From positions 1 to 27,584 of the forward strand of contig CALKXX010000223.1 of the NCBI GenBank assembly GCA_938003725.1: DNA of 27,584 nt, in the 5' to 3' direction. Shown here piece by piece: positions 7,536 to 14,302 of the stretch. How positions within the stretch are numbered: position 1 is the stretch's first letter; each line of letters starts with the position of its first letter. Source of the stretch: an uncultured Sphingomonadaceae bacterium. GTDB taxonomy: Bacteria > Pseudomonadota > Alphaproteobacteria > Sphingomonadales > Sphingomonadaceae. Position numbers and translations under genes: made by a program. The notes under the pieces are model-generated. The model was not told where the DNA came from. It did no database searches and was given only the letters and a program-made list of their open reading frames with translations.

Positions 7536-8186
7536 ATGGCTGAACCCCTTATCTTTGCAATCCCCAAGGGACGGATTCTCGACGAAGCGCTGCCCATGCT
7601 GAAGGCTGTTGGCATTGAACCGGCACCGGAATTTTTCGACAAATCCAACCGCAGTTTGATGTTTGCCACCAATCAGGCGCATGTATCGATTATCCGGGTA
7701 CGTGCCTTTGATGTGGCGACCTTTGTCGCACATGGCGCGGCGCAGATCGGGATTGTCGGGTCGGATGTGGTCGAGGAATTTGGCTATAGTGAACTCTATG
7801 CTCCGGTCGATCTGGGTATCGGGCGTTGCCGGCTGTCGGTCGCGCAACCCAAAGATGACGCGGAGCAGATTGGCGATGTTTCGCACCTGCGCGTTGCGAC
7901 GAAATACCCCAATCTGACCAGCCGCCATTTTGAGGCCAAGGGTATTCAAGCGGAATGCGTGAAATTGAATGGCGCAATGGAATTGGCGCCGTCGCTTGGT
8001 TTGTCCCGGCACATCGTTGACCTTGTGGAATCTGGCAGCACATTAAAGGCAAATAATCTAATCGAAACCGACCGGATAATAGACATATCTGCGCGGCTGG
8101 TGGTCAACCGCGCCGCGTTCAAGATGCGTAGCGCCGAATTGACCGGTCTCGTGCAAAAATTCCGCGAACTGGTTGGGCAGGTATAG
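7536..8186 (+). CDS. hisG: ATP phosphoribosyltransferase, short form (HisGs)
   Basis: HisG catalyses the first step of histidine biosynthesis, joining PRPP and ATP to give N1-(5-phosphoribosyl)-ATP. The product starts LIFAIPKGRILDEALPML and has the PRPP-binding loop DLVESGSTLKANNL at 163-175. At 216 residues it is the short form, lacking the roughly 80-residue C-terminal regulatory domain of long HisG. Short HisG enzymes normally need the histidyl-tRNA synthetase-like partner HisZ for activity and feedback control, and no hisZ lies in this window. AGGAG lies about 9 bases before the ATG. The TAG stop shares its G with the hisD GTG start, so the two genes are translationally coupled. Confidence 0.96.
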   Translation: MAEPLIFAIPKGRILDEALPMLKAVGIEPAPEFFDKSNRSLMFATNQAHVSIIRVRAFDVATFVAHGAAQIGIVGSDVVEEFGYSELYAPVDLGIGRCRLSVAQPKDDAEQIGDVSHLRVATKYPNLTSRHFEAKGIQAECVKLNGAMELAPSLGLSRHIVDLVESGSTLKANNLIETDRIIDISARLVVNRAAFKMRSAELTGLVQKFRELVGQV

Positions 8187-9475
8187 TGGTCTTGCGGCTA
8201 TCCGCCTCTGACGCCGGTTTTGACGCAGCATTTGACGCACTCGTGAACGCCCGGCGAGAGGCCGATGCGGACATATCCGCCGATGTAGCTGGCATTATTG
8301 CAGATGTGCGGGCGGGCGGAGATGTGGCCATTGCGCGTCTTACCCAGAAATTCGACGGCCATGATCTGGAGCAAACCGGTTGGCGTATATCCGATACGGA
8401 ATGTGAGGCGGCGCTGGAGGGACTGGAACCCCAATTGCGAGTTGCGATTGAGTTGGCTGCGCTCAGAATTCGTGACTATCATGAGGGGCAGGTCCCTGAA
8501 AATAGAGACTATTTGGACGACGCAGGCGTGCGGATGGGCGCGCGGTGGAACGCGGTGGAGCGTGCGGGTATCTATATACCCGGGGGTCGCGCGGCTTACC
8601 CATCTTCGGTTTTGATGAATGCCATTCCAGCAAAGGTTGCGGGCGTGGACAAGATTGTCATGGTGACACCCACTCCGCATGGCGAAGTAAATCCGCTGGT
8701 TCTGGCGGCTGCGAAGATCGCAGGCGTGGATGAACTATGGCGAATTGGCGGCGCACAAGCGGTTGCCGCATTGGCATTTGGCACAGAGAAAATCGCACCG
8801 GTAGATGTCGTGACCGGTCCCGGAAATGCCTGGGTAGCGGAAGCAAAGCGTCAGGTTTACGGCGTTGTCGGGATTGATATGGTCGCCGGACCGTCAGAGA
8901 TTGTTGTGGTGGCAGACGGCCAGAATAAGCCTGATTGGATTGCCGCCGATTTGCTGTCGCAGGCCGAACATGACCCAACCAGTCAATCGATATTGTTTAC
9001 AGATGATAGTGAGTTTGCGGACCAAGTAATTGAAAAGGTTAAAGAACAATTAAAATCACTGGAAACGTCAGAAACAGCAAGCACCAGCTGGAATGACAAT
9101 GGCGCGGTTATTTTGGTCGATCGGTTGGATAAATCGATCCCGCTGGTCGATCGATTGGCGCCGGAGCATTTGGAACTGGCCTGCGAAGATGCGGAGGCGT
9201 TGTTTGGCAAGGTCCGTCATGCGGGTTCTATTTTTCTGGGCCGCCATACACCAGAGGCAGTGGGCGATTATGTCGCTGGCCCCAATCACGTGCTGCCAAC
9301 CGGCCGGCGCGCGCGCTTTTCGTCAGGACTGTCGGTGACTGATTTTATGAAACGCACCAGCTTTCTGAGCTGTGACGAGAATGCTATCGCAAAGATCGGC
9401 CCGGCTGCGGTGGCGCTGGCCGAGGCTGAAGGATTGCCAGCCCATGCCGAGAGTGTAAGGAAGCGTTTGAAATGA
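8186..9475 (+). CDS. hisD: Histidinol dehydrogenase
   Basis: HisD performs the last two steps of histidine synthesis, the NAD-dependent oxidation of L-histidinol to L-histidine through the aldehyde, and uses zinc. The 429-residue protein is full length. Seen are the NAD-binding region GPGNAWVAEAKRQVYG (211-226), MVAGPSEIVVVAD, zinc ligands Q259 and H262 in LLSQAEHDPTS, the catalytic pair E327-H328 in APEHLE, D361 in GDYVAGPNHVLPTG, and H420 near the C-terminus. The start is a GTG at 8186 overlapping the last base of the hisG stop codon. The next his genes do not follow; repeat copy B begins 3 bases after the stop, so this looks like the end of a two-gene hisGD unit. Confidence 0.97.
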   Translation: MVLRLSASDAGFDAAFDALVNARREADADISADVAGIIADVRAGGDVAIARLTQKFDGHDLEQTGWRISDTECEAALEGLEPQLRVAIELAALRIRDYHEGQVPENRDYLDDAGVRMGARWNAVERAGIYIPGGRAAYPSSVLMNAIPAKVAGVDKIVMVTPTPHGEVNPLVLAAAKIAGVDELWRIGGAQAVAALAFGTEKIAPVDVVTGPGNAWVAEAKRQVYGVVGIDMVAGPSEIVVVADGQNKPDWIAADLLSQAEHDPTSQSILFTDDSEFADQVIEKVKEQLKSLETSETASTSWNDNGAVILVDRLDKSIPLVDRLAPEHLELACEDAEALFGKVRHAGSIFLGRHTPEAVGDYVAGPNHVLPTGRRARFSSGLSVTDFMKRTSFLSCDENAIAKIGPAAVALAEAEGLPAHAESVRKRLK

Positions 9476-9478
9476 CGA

Positions 9479-9565
9479 CCGTTCGTGCTGCGCCTGTCGA
9501 AGCACCACTATCGCCAAACCACTCTACCAACGTTAAAGGCCCTTCGACATGTTCAGCACAAATGG
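9479..9565. repeat. Dispersed imperfect inverted repeat, copy B (REP-like)
   Basis: The left arm (9479-9506) starts CCGTTCGTGCTGCGCCTGTC and continues GAAGCACC. The right arm (9538-9565), read in reverse, starts CCATTTGTGCTGAACATGTC and continues GAAGGGCC. The spacer is about 31 bases. The arms match those of the element at 5301-5375, with a shared core TGTCGAAG. Its position directly after the hisD stop suggests it could fold in the mRNA and stabilise or end the hisGD transcript, although no T-run follows. Translation through this repeat would artificially lengthen the N-terminus of the next gene. Confidence 0.75.
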
Positions 9566-9586
9566 CGAAAAACCAAGGGATTAAAT

Positions 9587-10111
9587 ATGACTATCTCACT
9601 TTATGACGCCGTAATTCCGTCGCAGCTCCAGATCATTGCGGCAGTGCGCGCGCTGGTCGACAAGGCAAAAGCCCATTGTGAAGACAGCGGCACAGCGCCT
9701 GCAGAAATTATCGGTGCGCGTTTGATCGAAGATATGCAGCCCTTTTCCTATCAGGTAAAATGCTGCCGTGAACATTCTTTGGGTGCGATTGAAGCGGTCC
9801 GAGAGGGCGTGTTTACGCCAAGCCTGGCTGCGCCGCCGGATAGCTGGGAAGGCCTTTATGAAAAGCTTGATGAAGCGACATCAGGACTAAAGGCGGTCAG
9901 CGAAGAAGAAATGACCGGCTTTGTTGGACAGCCGATGGAATTTCGGTTTGGCGAGACGGTCATGCCGTTCACCGCTGAAAATTTCCTGATGAGTTTCGCG
10001 CAACCCAATTTCTATTTCCATGCCACAACCGCCTACGATCTGCTGCGTGAACGCGGTTTTCAGATCGGCAAGATGGACTTTGTCGGTATGCCCCGGATTG
10101 GCCAGCCATGA
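9587..10111 (+). CDS. DUF1993 family protein
   Basis: The 174-residue protein matches my memory of the DUF1993 family, which has a DinB-like helical bundle: it starts MTISLYDAVIPSQLQIIAAV, contains IGARLIEDMQPFSYQVK and ends with FYFHATTAYDLLRERGFQIG. The function of this family is unknown to me. The ATG at 9587 is preferred because AAGGGA lies 7 bases upstream. A longer frame exists, but its first 34 codons run through repeat copy B and are not protein-like. It overlaps nusB by 4 bases (ATGA), so the two are probably cotranslated. No metal-binding His triad typical of active DinB proteins is evident. Confidence 0.85.
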   Translation: MTISLYDAVIPSQLQIIAAVRALVDKAKAHCEDSGTAPAEIIGARLIEDMQPFSYQVKCCREHSLGAIEAVREGVFTPSLAAPPDSWEGLYEKLDEATSGLKAVSEEEMTGFVGQPMEFRFGETVMPFTAENFLMSFAQPNFYFHATTAYDLLRERGFQIGKMDFVGMPRIGQP

Positions 10112-10554
10112 ACGCTAAATCTTCTTCCCGGTCGGCTGCGCGTTTGGGCGCGGTCCAAGCCTTGTTCCAGCATGATATGGAAAAAACGGCCATTCCGCGC
10201 TTGTTAAAAGAATTTCATGATCACCGGTTGGGCGCAGAGATTGAAGACGATCAATATGCCGATGCGGAAATTGAATTTTTTGACGAAATTGTCGTCGGCG
10301 TGGCTGAGCGCAAAGATGAGATTGACGCGTTAATTGCCGAAAAACTGGCATCTGGCTGGTCTTTGAAACGGCTCGACAAAACAATGTTGCAAATCCTGCG
10401 ATCGGGCAGTTTTGAACTTTTATCGCAGCAAGATGTTTCAACTGCGACCGTGATTGATGAATATGTTGATGTCGCCCATGCGTTTTTCGATGAAAAGGAT
10501 GCCGGCTTCGTTAACGGCTTGCTGGATAGCATAGCTAAACAGGTGAGGGGCTGA
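10108..10554 (+). CDS. nusB: Transcription antitermination factor NusB
   Basis: NusB binds the boxA RNA together with S10 (NusE) and supports antitermination of rRNA operons. The 148-residue protein has the NusB fold signatures: an N-terminal RSAARLGAVQALFQHDM helix, WSLKRLDKTMLQILRSGSFEL (about 90-110), VIDEYVDVAHAFFDEKDAGF and VNGLLDSIAKQ. It starts with an ATGA overlap on the DUF1993 gene. In many alphaproteobacteria nusB is followed directly by thiL. Here a small esterase-like gene lies between them. Confidence 0.97.
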   Translation: MNAKSSSRSAARLGAVQALFQHDMEKTAIPRLLKEFHDHRLGAEIEDDQYADAEIEFFDEIVVGVAERKDEIDALIAEKLASGWSLKRLDKTMLQILRSGSFELLSQQDVSTATVIDEYVDVAHAFFDEKDAGFVNGLLDSIAKQVRG

Positions 10555-10584
10555 ACCAAAATCCCCTCGCTATGTTGTAGGGGA

Positions 10585-10938
10585 ATGGCGTTGTCTGATT
10601 TTTCAAACCCGTTGGATGCAGAATTTCGCGCGATCATCAAAGCGCCGGCGGCGCATCGATACGACCCAGATCAATTTGATATATTGCAGGCACGAATAAC
10701 TGCCGCACGCTTCGAAAACTTGCGCGATTTGCAGCCAATCTCTATTCTGTGCAATGATACCAAATCGTTGAAGGACGAAGATATCGCCTATGCCAATCGC
10801 TTTAGGGAAGCGGGCAGCGCGGTCGAACATGCAAATACCCCGGGGGCACCACGCGGGTTTTACGGTTTTGCGCCAGTGGCTGGAGTTACCGGCGCAAAAC
10901 CTTCAATCCGGCTAGCTTTGGAATATGTCCTGAAATGA
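10585..10938 (+). CDS. Small alpha/beta-hydrolase-derived protein, probably inactive remnant
   Basis: The 117-residue protein resembles the two ends of a hormone-sensitive-lipase-type esterase (GDXG family) with the middle missing. Its start (MALSDFSNPLDAEFRAII) is like the N-terminus of such esterases. Its second half (ISILCNDTKSLKDEDIAYAN, then FREAGSAVEHANTPGAPRGF) parallels the segment that carries the catalytic Asp and His. D58 could be the old acid. The residue at the usual His position in GA-P-H-GF is Arg (R90), and there is no HGGG oxyanion loop or GDSAG nucleophile. An esterase is normally about 300 residues. The reading frame is intact, its SD (AGGGG) lies just before the ATG, and it overlaps thiL by ATGA, so it is probably translated. 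The resemblance is judged by eye; another origin is possible. Confidence 0.6.
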   Translation: MALSDFSNPLDAEFRAIIKAPAAHRYDPDQFDILQARITAARFENLRDLQPISILCNDTKSLKDEDIAYANRFREAGSAVEHANTPGAPRGFYGFAPVAGVTGAKPSIRLALEYVLK

Positions 10939-11870
10939 GTGAATTTGATTTTATTGATGAGCTAAAGACATTGGCGACCCATCCCGCCGCACGCGGCTTG
11001 ATGGACGATGCGGCCGTTCTGCCATTTGGCCGGCATAAACTTGTCCTGACCCATGACATGATGGTGGAAGGGGTTCATTTCCTGCCCGATGCGGACCCCG
11101 CCGATGTCGCCTGGAAGCTTGTGGCGGTGAATCTATCCGACTTGGCTGCCAAAGGCGCAAAACCTCTCGGCTTGCTTCTGGGTTACGGAAAATCTCGTGA
11201 TGATGATTGGGACGCAAAATTTATCAGCGGCATCAAACAGGCCATTACGCACTTTGGCGTTCCGCTATTGGGCGGTGATACCGTTTCAATGGGGGATGGC
11301 TGTAAGCATGCATTTGGGCTGACGGCATTTGGTGAAGCGAAAGGGCATATTGTTCCGGCGCGCTCGGCTGCGGTGCCCGGCCATGCGATTTATGTGACCG
11401 GTAACATCGGCGACGCATGGGCAGGGCTACAGATTGCCATAGGAGCGGTTAAAGCGCCAGACTTTGAGACTTGTGCTGCTCTCTTGAAAGCACATAACCG
11501 GCCAGTGCCCTTGTTGGAAGACGGCCGTGCCCTGTCTTCTTTGGTAAGCACGATGATGGATATCTCGGATGGGTTGTTGATTGACGCCTCGCGGATCGCG
11601 GCCGCCAGCGACGTCATGCTGGAGATCGATCTCGACAAAGTGCCGTTATCGAGCGCTTATAGATCTGCGTTTGGAGATGATGCAGAAGCACGGATGAATG
11701 CAGCAACCGGCGGTGACGATTATCAATTGCTGCTGACCGCAAGTCCCGAAACGGTGCTACCGATTCCGCTCACTCGGATCGGGCGATGCAGAACTGGCGC
11801 TGGCGTCACGGTGATGCGCGCAGGGGAACCTGCTAATTTACCGGAATCTTTAGGTTTTGTGCACGCCTGA
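10935..11870 (+). CDS. thiL: Thiamine-monophosphate kinase
   Basis: ThiL phosphorylates thiamine monophosphate with ATP to give thiamine diphosphate, the active cofactor. The 311-residue protein is a normal-length AIR-synthase-fold kinase. Motifs in order are MDDAAVL (23-29), THDMMVEGVHF (39-49), VNLSDLAAKGAKP (65-77), LLGGDT (111-116), MDISDGLLID (208-217) and GGDDYQLL, with the conserved acidic residues for Mg2+ and nucleotide binding. It overlaps the upstream small gene by ATGA and lies downstream of nusB, a conserved neighbour. Its stop codon lies inside the left arm of a 9-base inverted repeat. Confidence 0.96.
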   Translation: MSEFDFIDELKTLATHPAARGLMDDAAVLPFGRHKLVLTHDMMVEGVHFLPDADPADVAWKLVAVNLSDLAAKGAKPLGLLLGYGKSRDDDWDAKFISGIKQAITHFGVPLLGGDTVSMGDGCKHAFGLTAFGEAKGHIVPARSAAVPGHAIYVTGNIGDAWAGLQIAIGAVKAPDFETCAALLKAHNRPVPLLEDGRALSSLVSTMMDISDGLLIDASRIAAASDVMLEIDLDKVPLSSAYRSAFGDDAEARMNAATGGDDYQLLLTASPETVLPIPLTRIGRCRTGAGVTVMRAGEPANLPESLGFVHA

Positions 11871-11911
11871 TTTTCCGGTTTCGCTGGTCAACGCAGCCGT
11901 GTAAAATCAGG
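11866..11911. repeat. Perfect 9-base inverted repeat spanning the thiL stop codon
   Basis: CCTGATTTT (11866-11874) pairs with AAAATCAGG (11903-11911). A nested 4-base stem lies inside the loop (GCTG 11883-11886 / CAGC 11894-11897). The left arm includes the thiL TGA. There is no T-run after the right arm, so a standard intrinsic terminator is unlikely. It may protect the 3' end of the thiL message or act as a protein site just upstream of the predicted hppA promoter. Confidence 0.4.
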
Positions 11912-11913
11912 AC

Positions 11914-11943
11914 TTGCAAGGCTCGCGCTTCCCGCACTATAGG
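11914..11943 (+). promoter_or_regulatory. Candidate sigma70-type promoter for hppA
   Basis: TTGCAA (11914-11919) and TATAGG (11938-11943) are separated by 18 bases, each matching the housekeeping consensus at four of six positions. Transcription would start near 11950 and give a leader of about 60 bases before the hppA ATG. The call rests on sequence inspection only, and no experimental mark exists here. Confidence 0.35.
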
Positions 11944-12009
11944 CATCGCCGATAGTGCCCCGGTCCATTGGGGTGCTTTGTTAAAAAAAAACGCAGGGGG
12001 AGCGCAGCG
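11934..12009 (+). promoter_or_regulatory. Structured hppA leader with inverted repeats and a poly-A tract
   Basis: GCACTAT (11934-11940) pairs with ATAGTGC (11952-11958) around 11 bases. This arm overlaps the candidate -10 box, so it could be an operator. Downstream, CCCC (11958-11961) can pair with GGGG (11970-11973) or instead with the GGGGG of the Shine-Dalgarno (11996-12000). Nine A residues occur at 11983-11991. Alternative pairing with the ribosome-binding site is possible, but short C/G runs make this a weak inference. No known riboswitch is recognised. Confidence 0.3.
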
Positions 12010-14145
12010 ATGACCGTTGTTACCATTTCAATTTTATGCGGCTTACTTGCCGTGTTATACGGCTTCGTTACCAGCCGTCAGGTGCTGGGCGCACCAGCCG
12101 GTAATGAAAAGATGCAAGATATTGCAGCAGCTATTCAAGAGGGCGCACAAGCCTATCTGAACCGGCAATATCGCGCGATTGCAATTGTTGGCGTCGTTGT
12201 TGCGGTTCTGGTTTATATCTTTTTGGATATGTCGCGCGGCGGCGTTCCGATTTCGACCATCGGGTTTTTGCTCGGATCAATTTTGTCTGGTGTAGCGGGC
12301 TATGTCGGCATGAACATTTCGGTTCGTGCCAATGTCCGCACGGCACAGGGCGCTAGTGATAGCTTGCAAACTGGCCTCACCGTTGCGTTCCGCGCGGGCG
12401 CCGTAACCGGCATGCTGGTTGCTGGTCTTGCGCTTCTTGCGATTGCGATCTTCTTTTGGATTTTGACCGTTCAAATGGGCTTGGAAGCGAAAAGCCGCGA
12501 AGTCATCGACTCTCTTGTTGCGCTAGCATTTGGTGCTTCCCTGATTTCGATCTTTGCACGTTTGGGCGGCGGTATCTTTACCAAAGCGGCTGACGTTGGC
12601 GCTGATCTGGTCGGTAAGGTTGAAGCTGGCATCCCCGAGGATGATCCACGTAACCCTGCTACCATCGCGGACAATGTGGGCGACAATGTTGGTGACTGCG
12701 CTGGTATGGCGGCCGATTTGTTCGAAACTTATGTTGTGACTGTTGGCGCAACCATGGTGCTTTTGGCGCTCACCGTTGGCGATCTGGTTGGCAATGCAGT
12801 ACTGAACGATCTGATGGCTCTGCCCCTCATCGTTGGCGGTGTTTGCATTATCACTTCGATCATCGGTACGTACATGGTCCGTTTGGGCAGTAGCAACAAC
12901 ATCATGGGCGCTTTGTATAAGGGCTTCATCACCACTGCTGTTCTCTCCATCCCGGCAATCTACTATGTCACAATGCGGACTTTGGGCGACATGAACGCGC
13001 CTATCGGTCAGGCTCTTGATGGCACCGGCGGATTTACCGGCATGGCGCTGTTCTGGTGCATGATGGTTGGTTTGGTTGTTACCGGTCTGATTATCTGGAT
13101 TACCGAATATTACACGGGCACAGAATATCGTCCCGTGCGTTCGATCGCTAAATCATCGGAAACCGGCCACGGCACAAACGTGATCCAGGGTCTGGCTATC
13201 TCGATGGAAGCTACCGCATTGCCAACATTGGTAATCGTGGTTGGTATCGTCGTGGCGTTCCAATTGGCTGGTCTGATTGGCATCGCATTTGCCGCTACCG
13301 CAATGTTGGCTTTGGCCGGCATGGTTGTCGCGCTTGATGCTTATGGCCCGGTTACGGACAATGCCGGCGGTATCGCCGAAATGTCCGGTCTGGACGAAAG
13401 CGTTCGGAACAAAACCGATGCGCTGGACGCCGTGGGCAACACCACGAAAGCTGTGACCAAGGGTTATGCCATTGGCTCTGCTGGATTGGCGGCACTGGTT
13501 CTTTTCTCGGCCTATACTGCCGACCTCAAAGAGTTCTTCCCGAACCTTGAAGTCAGCTTCAGCCTTGAAAACCCTTATGTGATTGTCGGATTGTTGCTTG
13601 GTGCATTGTTGCCATATCTGTTCGGTTCCATGGGTATGACCGCTGTGGGCCGTGCTGCTGGCGACGTGGTGATTGATGTTCGCGATCAGTTTAAGAATGA
13701 TCCGGGCATCATGGATGGCACATCTCGTCCCAACTATGCGCGTACGGTTGACCTTGTGACCAAGGCGGCGATTAAGGAAATGATCCTGCCTTCGCTGCTT
13801 CCGGTGCTTGCTCCGATCGTCGTGTATTTCGCGATTACCGCGGTTGCCGGTCAAGCGAACGGCTTTGCCGCGCTTGGCGCGTTGCTCCTTGGTGTAATCG
13901 TCTCTGGCCTGTTCGTTGCTCTGTCAATGACAGCAGGCGGCGGCGCATGGGATAACGCGAAGAAATATATCGAAGACGGCAATCATGGCGGCAAGGGTTC
14001 AGACGCCCACCATGCAGCAGTGACCGGCGATACTGTGGGTGATCCGTACAAGGATACCGCAGGTCCGGCCGTGAACCCGATGATCAAAATCACAAATATT
14101 GTGGCTCTGTTGCTTCTCGCAGCTTTGGCACATGGCGCCGCGTAA
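12010..14145 (+). CDS. hppA: Membrane-bound proton-translocating pyrophosphatase, K+-independent type
   Basis: This integral membrane enzyme couples hydrolysis of pyrophosphate to proton transport out of the cytoplasm. The 711-residue protein has about 16 hydrophobic segments. Pyrophosphate/Mg2+-binding motifs are ADVGADLVGKVEAGIPEDDP (194-213) followed by NPATIADNVGDNVGDCAG, then EYYTGTEY (366-373) and TGDTVGDPYKDTAGP near the end. The residue that separates subfamilies is Lys (K480) in GNTTKAVTKG; K+-dependent enzymes have Ala there, so this should be K+-independent. The ATG at 12010 is chosen because GGGGGAG lies 7 bases upstream and the N-terminus MTVVTISILCGLLAVLYG begins a membrane helix. 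A start 42 bases upstream would add a charged, Lys/Arg-rich stretch and runs through the ribosome-binding site. A strong terminator follows. Confidence 0.97.
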   Translation: MTVVTISILCGLLAVLYGFVTSRQVLGAPAGNEKMQDIAAAIQEGAQAYLNRQYRAIAIVGVVVAVLVYIFLDMSRGGVPISTIGFLLGSILSGVAGYVGMNISVRANVRTAQGASDSLQTGLTVAFRAGAVTGMLVAGLALLAIAIFFWILTVQMGLEAKSREVIDSLVALAFGASLISIFARLGGGIFTKAADVGADLVGKVEAGIPEDDPRNPATIADNVGDNVGDCAGMAADLFETYVVTVGATMVLLALTVGDLVGNAVLNDLMALPLIVGGVCIITSIIGTYMVRLGSSNNIMGALYKGFITTAVLSIPAIYYVTMRTLGDMNAPIGQALDGTGGFTGMALFWCMMVGLVVTGLIIWITEYYTGTEYRPVRSIAKSSETGHGTNVIQGLAISMEATALPTLVIVVGIVVAFQLAGLIGIAFAATAMLALAGMVVALDAYGPVTDNAGGIAEMSGLDESVRNKTDALDAVGNTTKAVTKGYAIGSAGLAALVLFSAYTADLKEFFPNLEVSFSLENPYVIVGLLLGALLPYLFGSMGMTAVGRAAGDVVIDVRDQFKNDPGIMDGTSRPNYARTVDLVTKAAIKEMILPSLLPVLAPIVVYFAITAVAGQANGFAALGALLLGVIVSGLFVALSMTAGGGAWDNAKKYIEDGNHGGKGSDAHHAAVTGDTVGDPYKDTAGPAVNPMIKITNIVALLLLAALAHGAA

Positions 14146-14172
14146 CACGCAAAGCCAGTTGGTTTGAAAAAG

Positions 14173-14208
14173 ACCCCGCCGGACGAAATTCCGGCGGGGT
14201 TTTTCTTT
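14173..14208 (+). terminator. Intrinsic terminator after hppA
   Basis: An 11-base-pair GC-rich stem (ACCCCGCCGGA 14173-14183 / TCCGGCGGGGT 14190-14200) with a 6-base loop is followed by TTTTTCTTT. It lies 28 bases after the hppA stop and is the clearest rho-independent terminator in the window. The stretch between it and the next gene (14209-14302) shows no recognisable element. Confidence 0.9.
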
Positions 14209-14302
14209 GGTTTCGGCGTGTTTCCTGCGTTAATCGGATATTACCCAATTTCCGCTACTTATCAGATCGTTACGGACATAACGGTGGGATCAAAACGGGC
14301 AA

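Noticed and set aside
9485..9586. N-terminal extension of the DUF1993 protein
   Set aside because: The added codons are a translation of repeat copy B, and a proper ribosome-binding site precedes the ATG at 9587.
11968..12009. Upstream start for hppA adding a Lys/Arg-rich N-terminus
   Set aside because: It would translate through the poly-A tract and the GGGGGAG ribosome-binding site; family members start at MTVVTI-like positions.
13153..13854. Minus-strand open frame of 233 codons inside hppA
   Set aside because: It lies opposite the conserved catalytic core of the pyrophosphatase; composition is His/Arg/Asn-rich and unlike a real protein.
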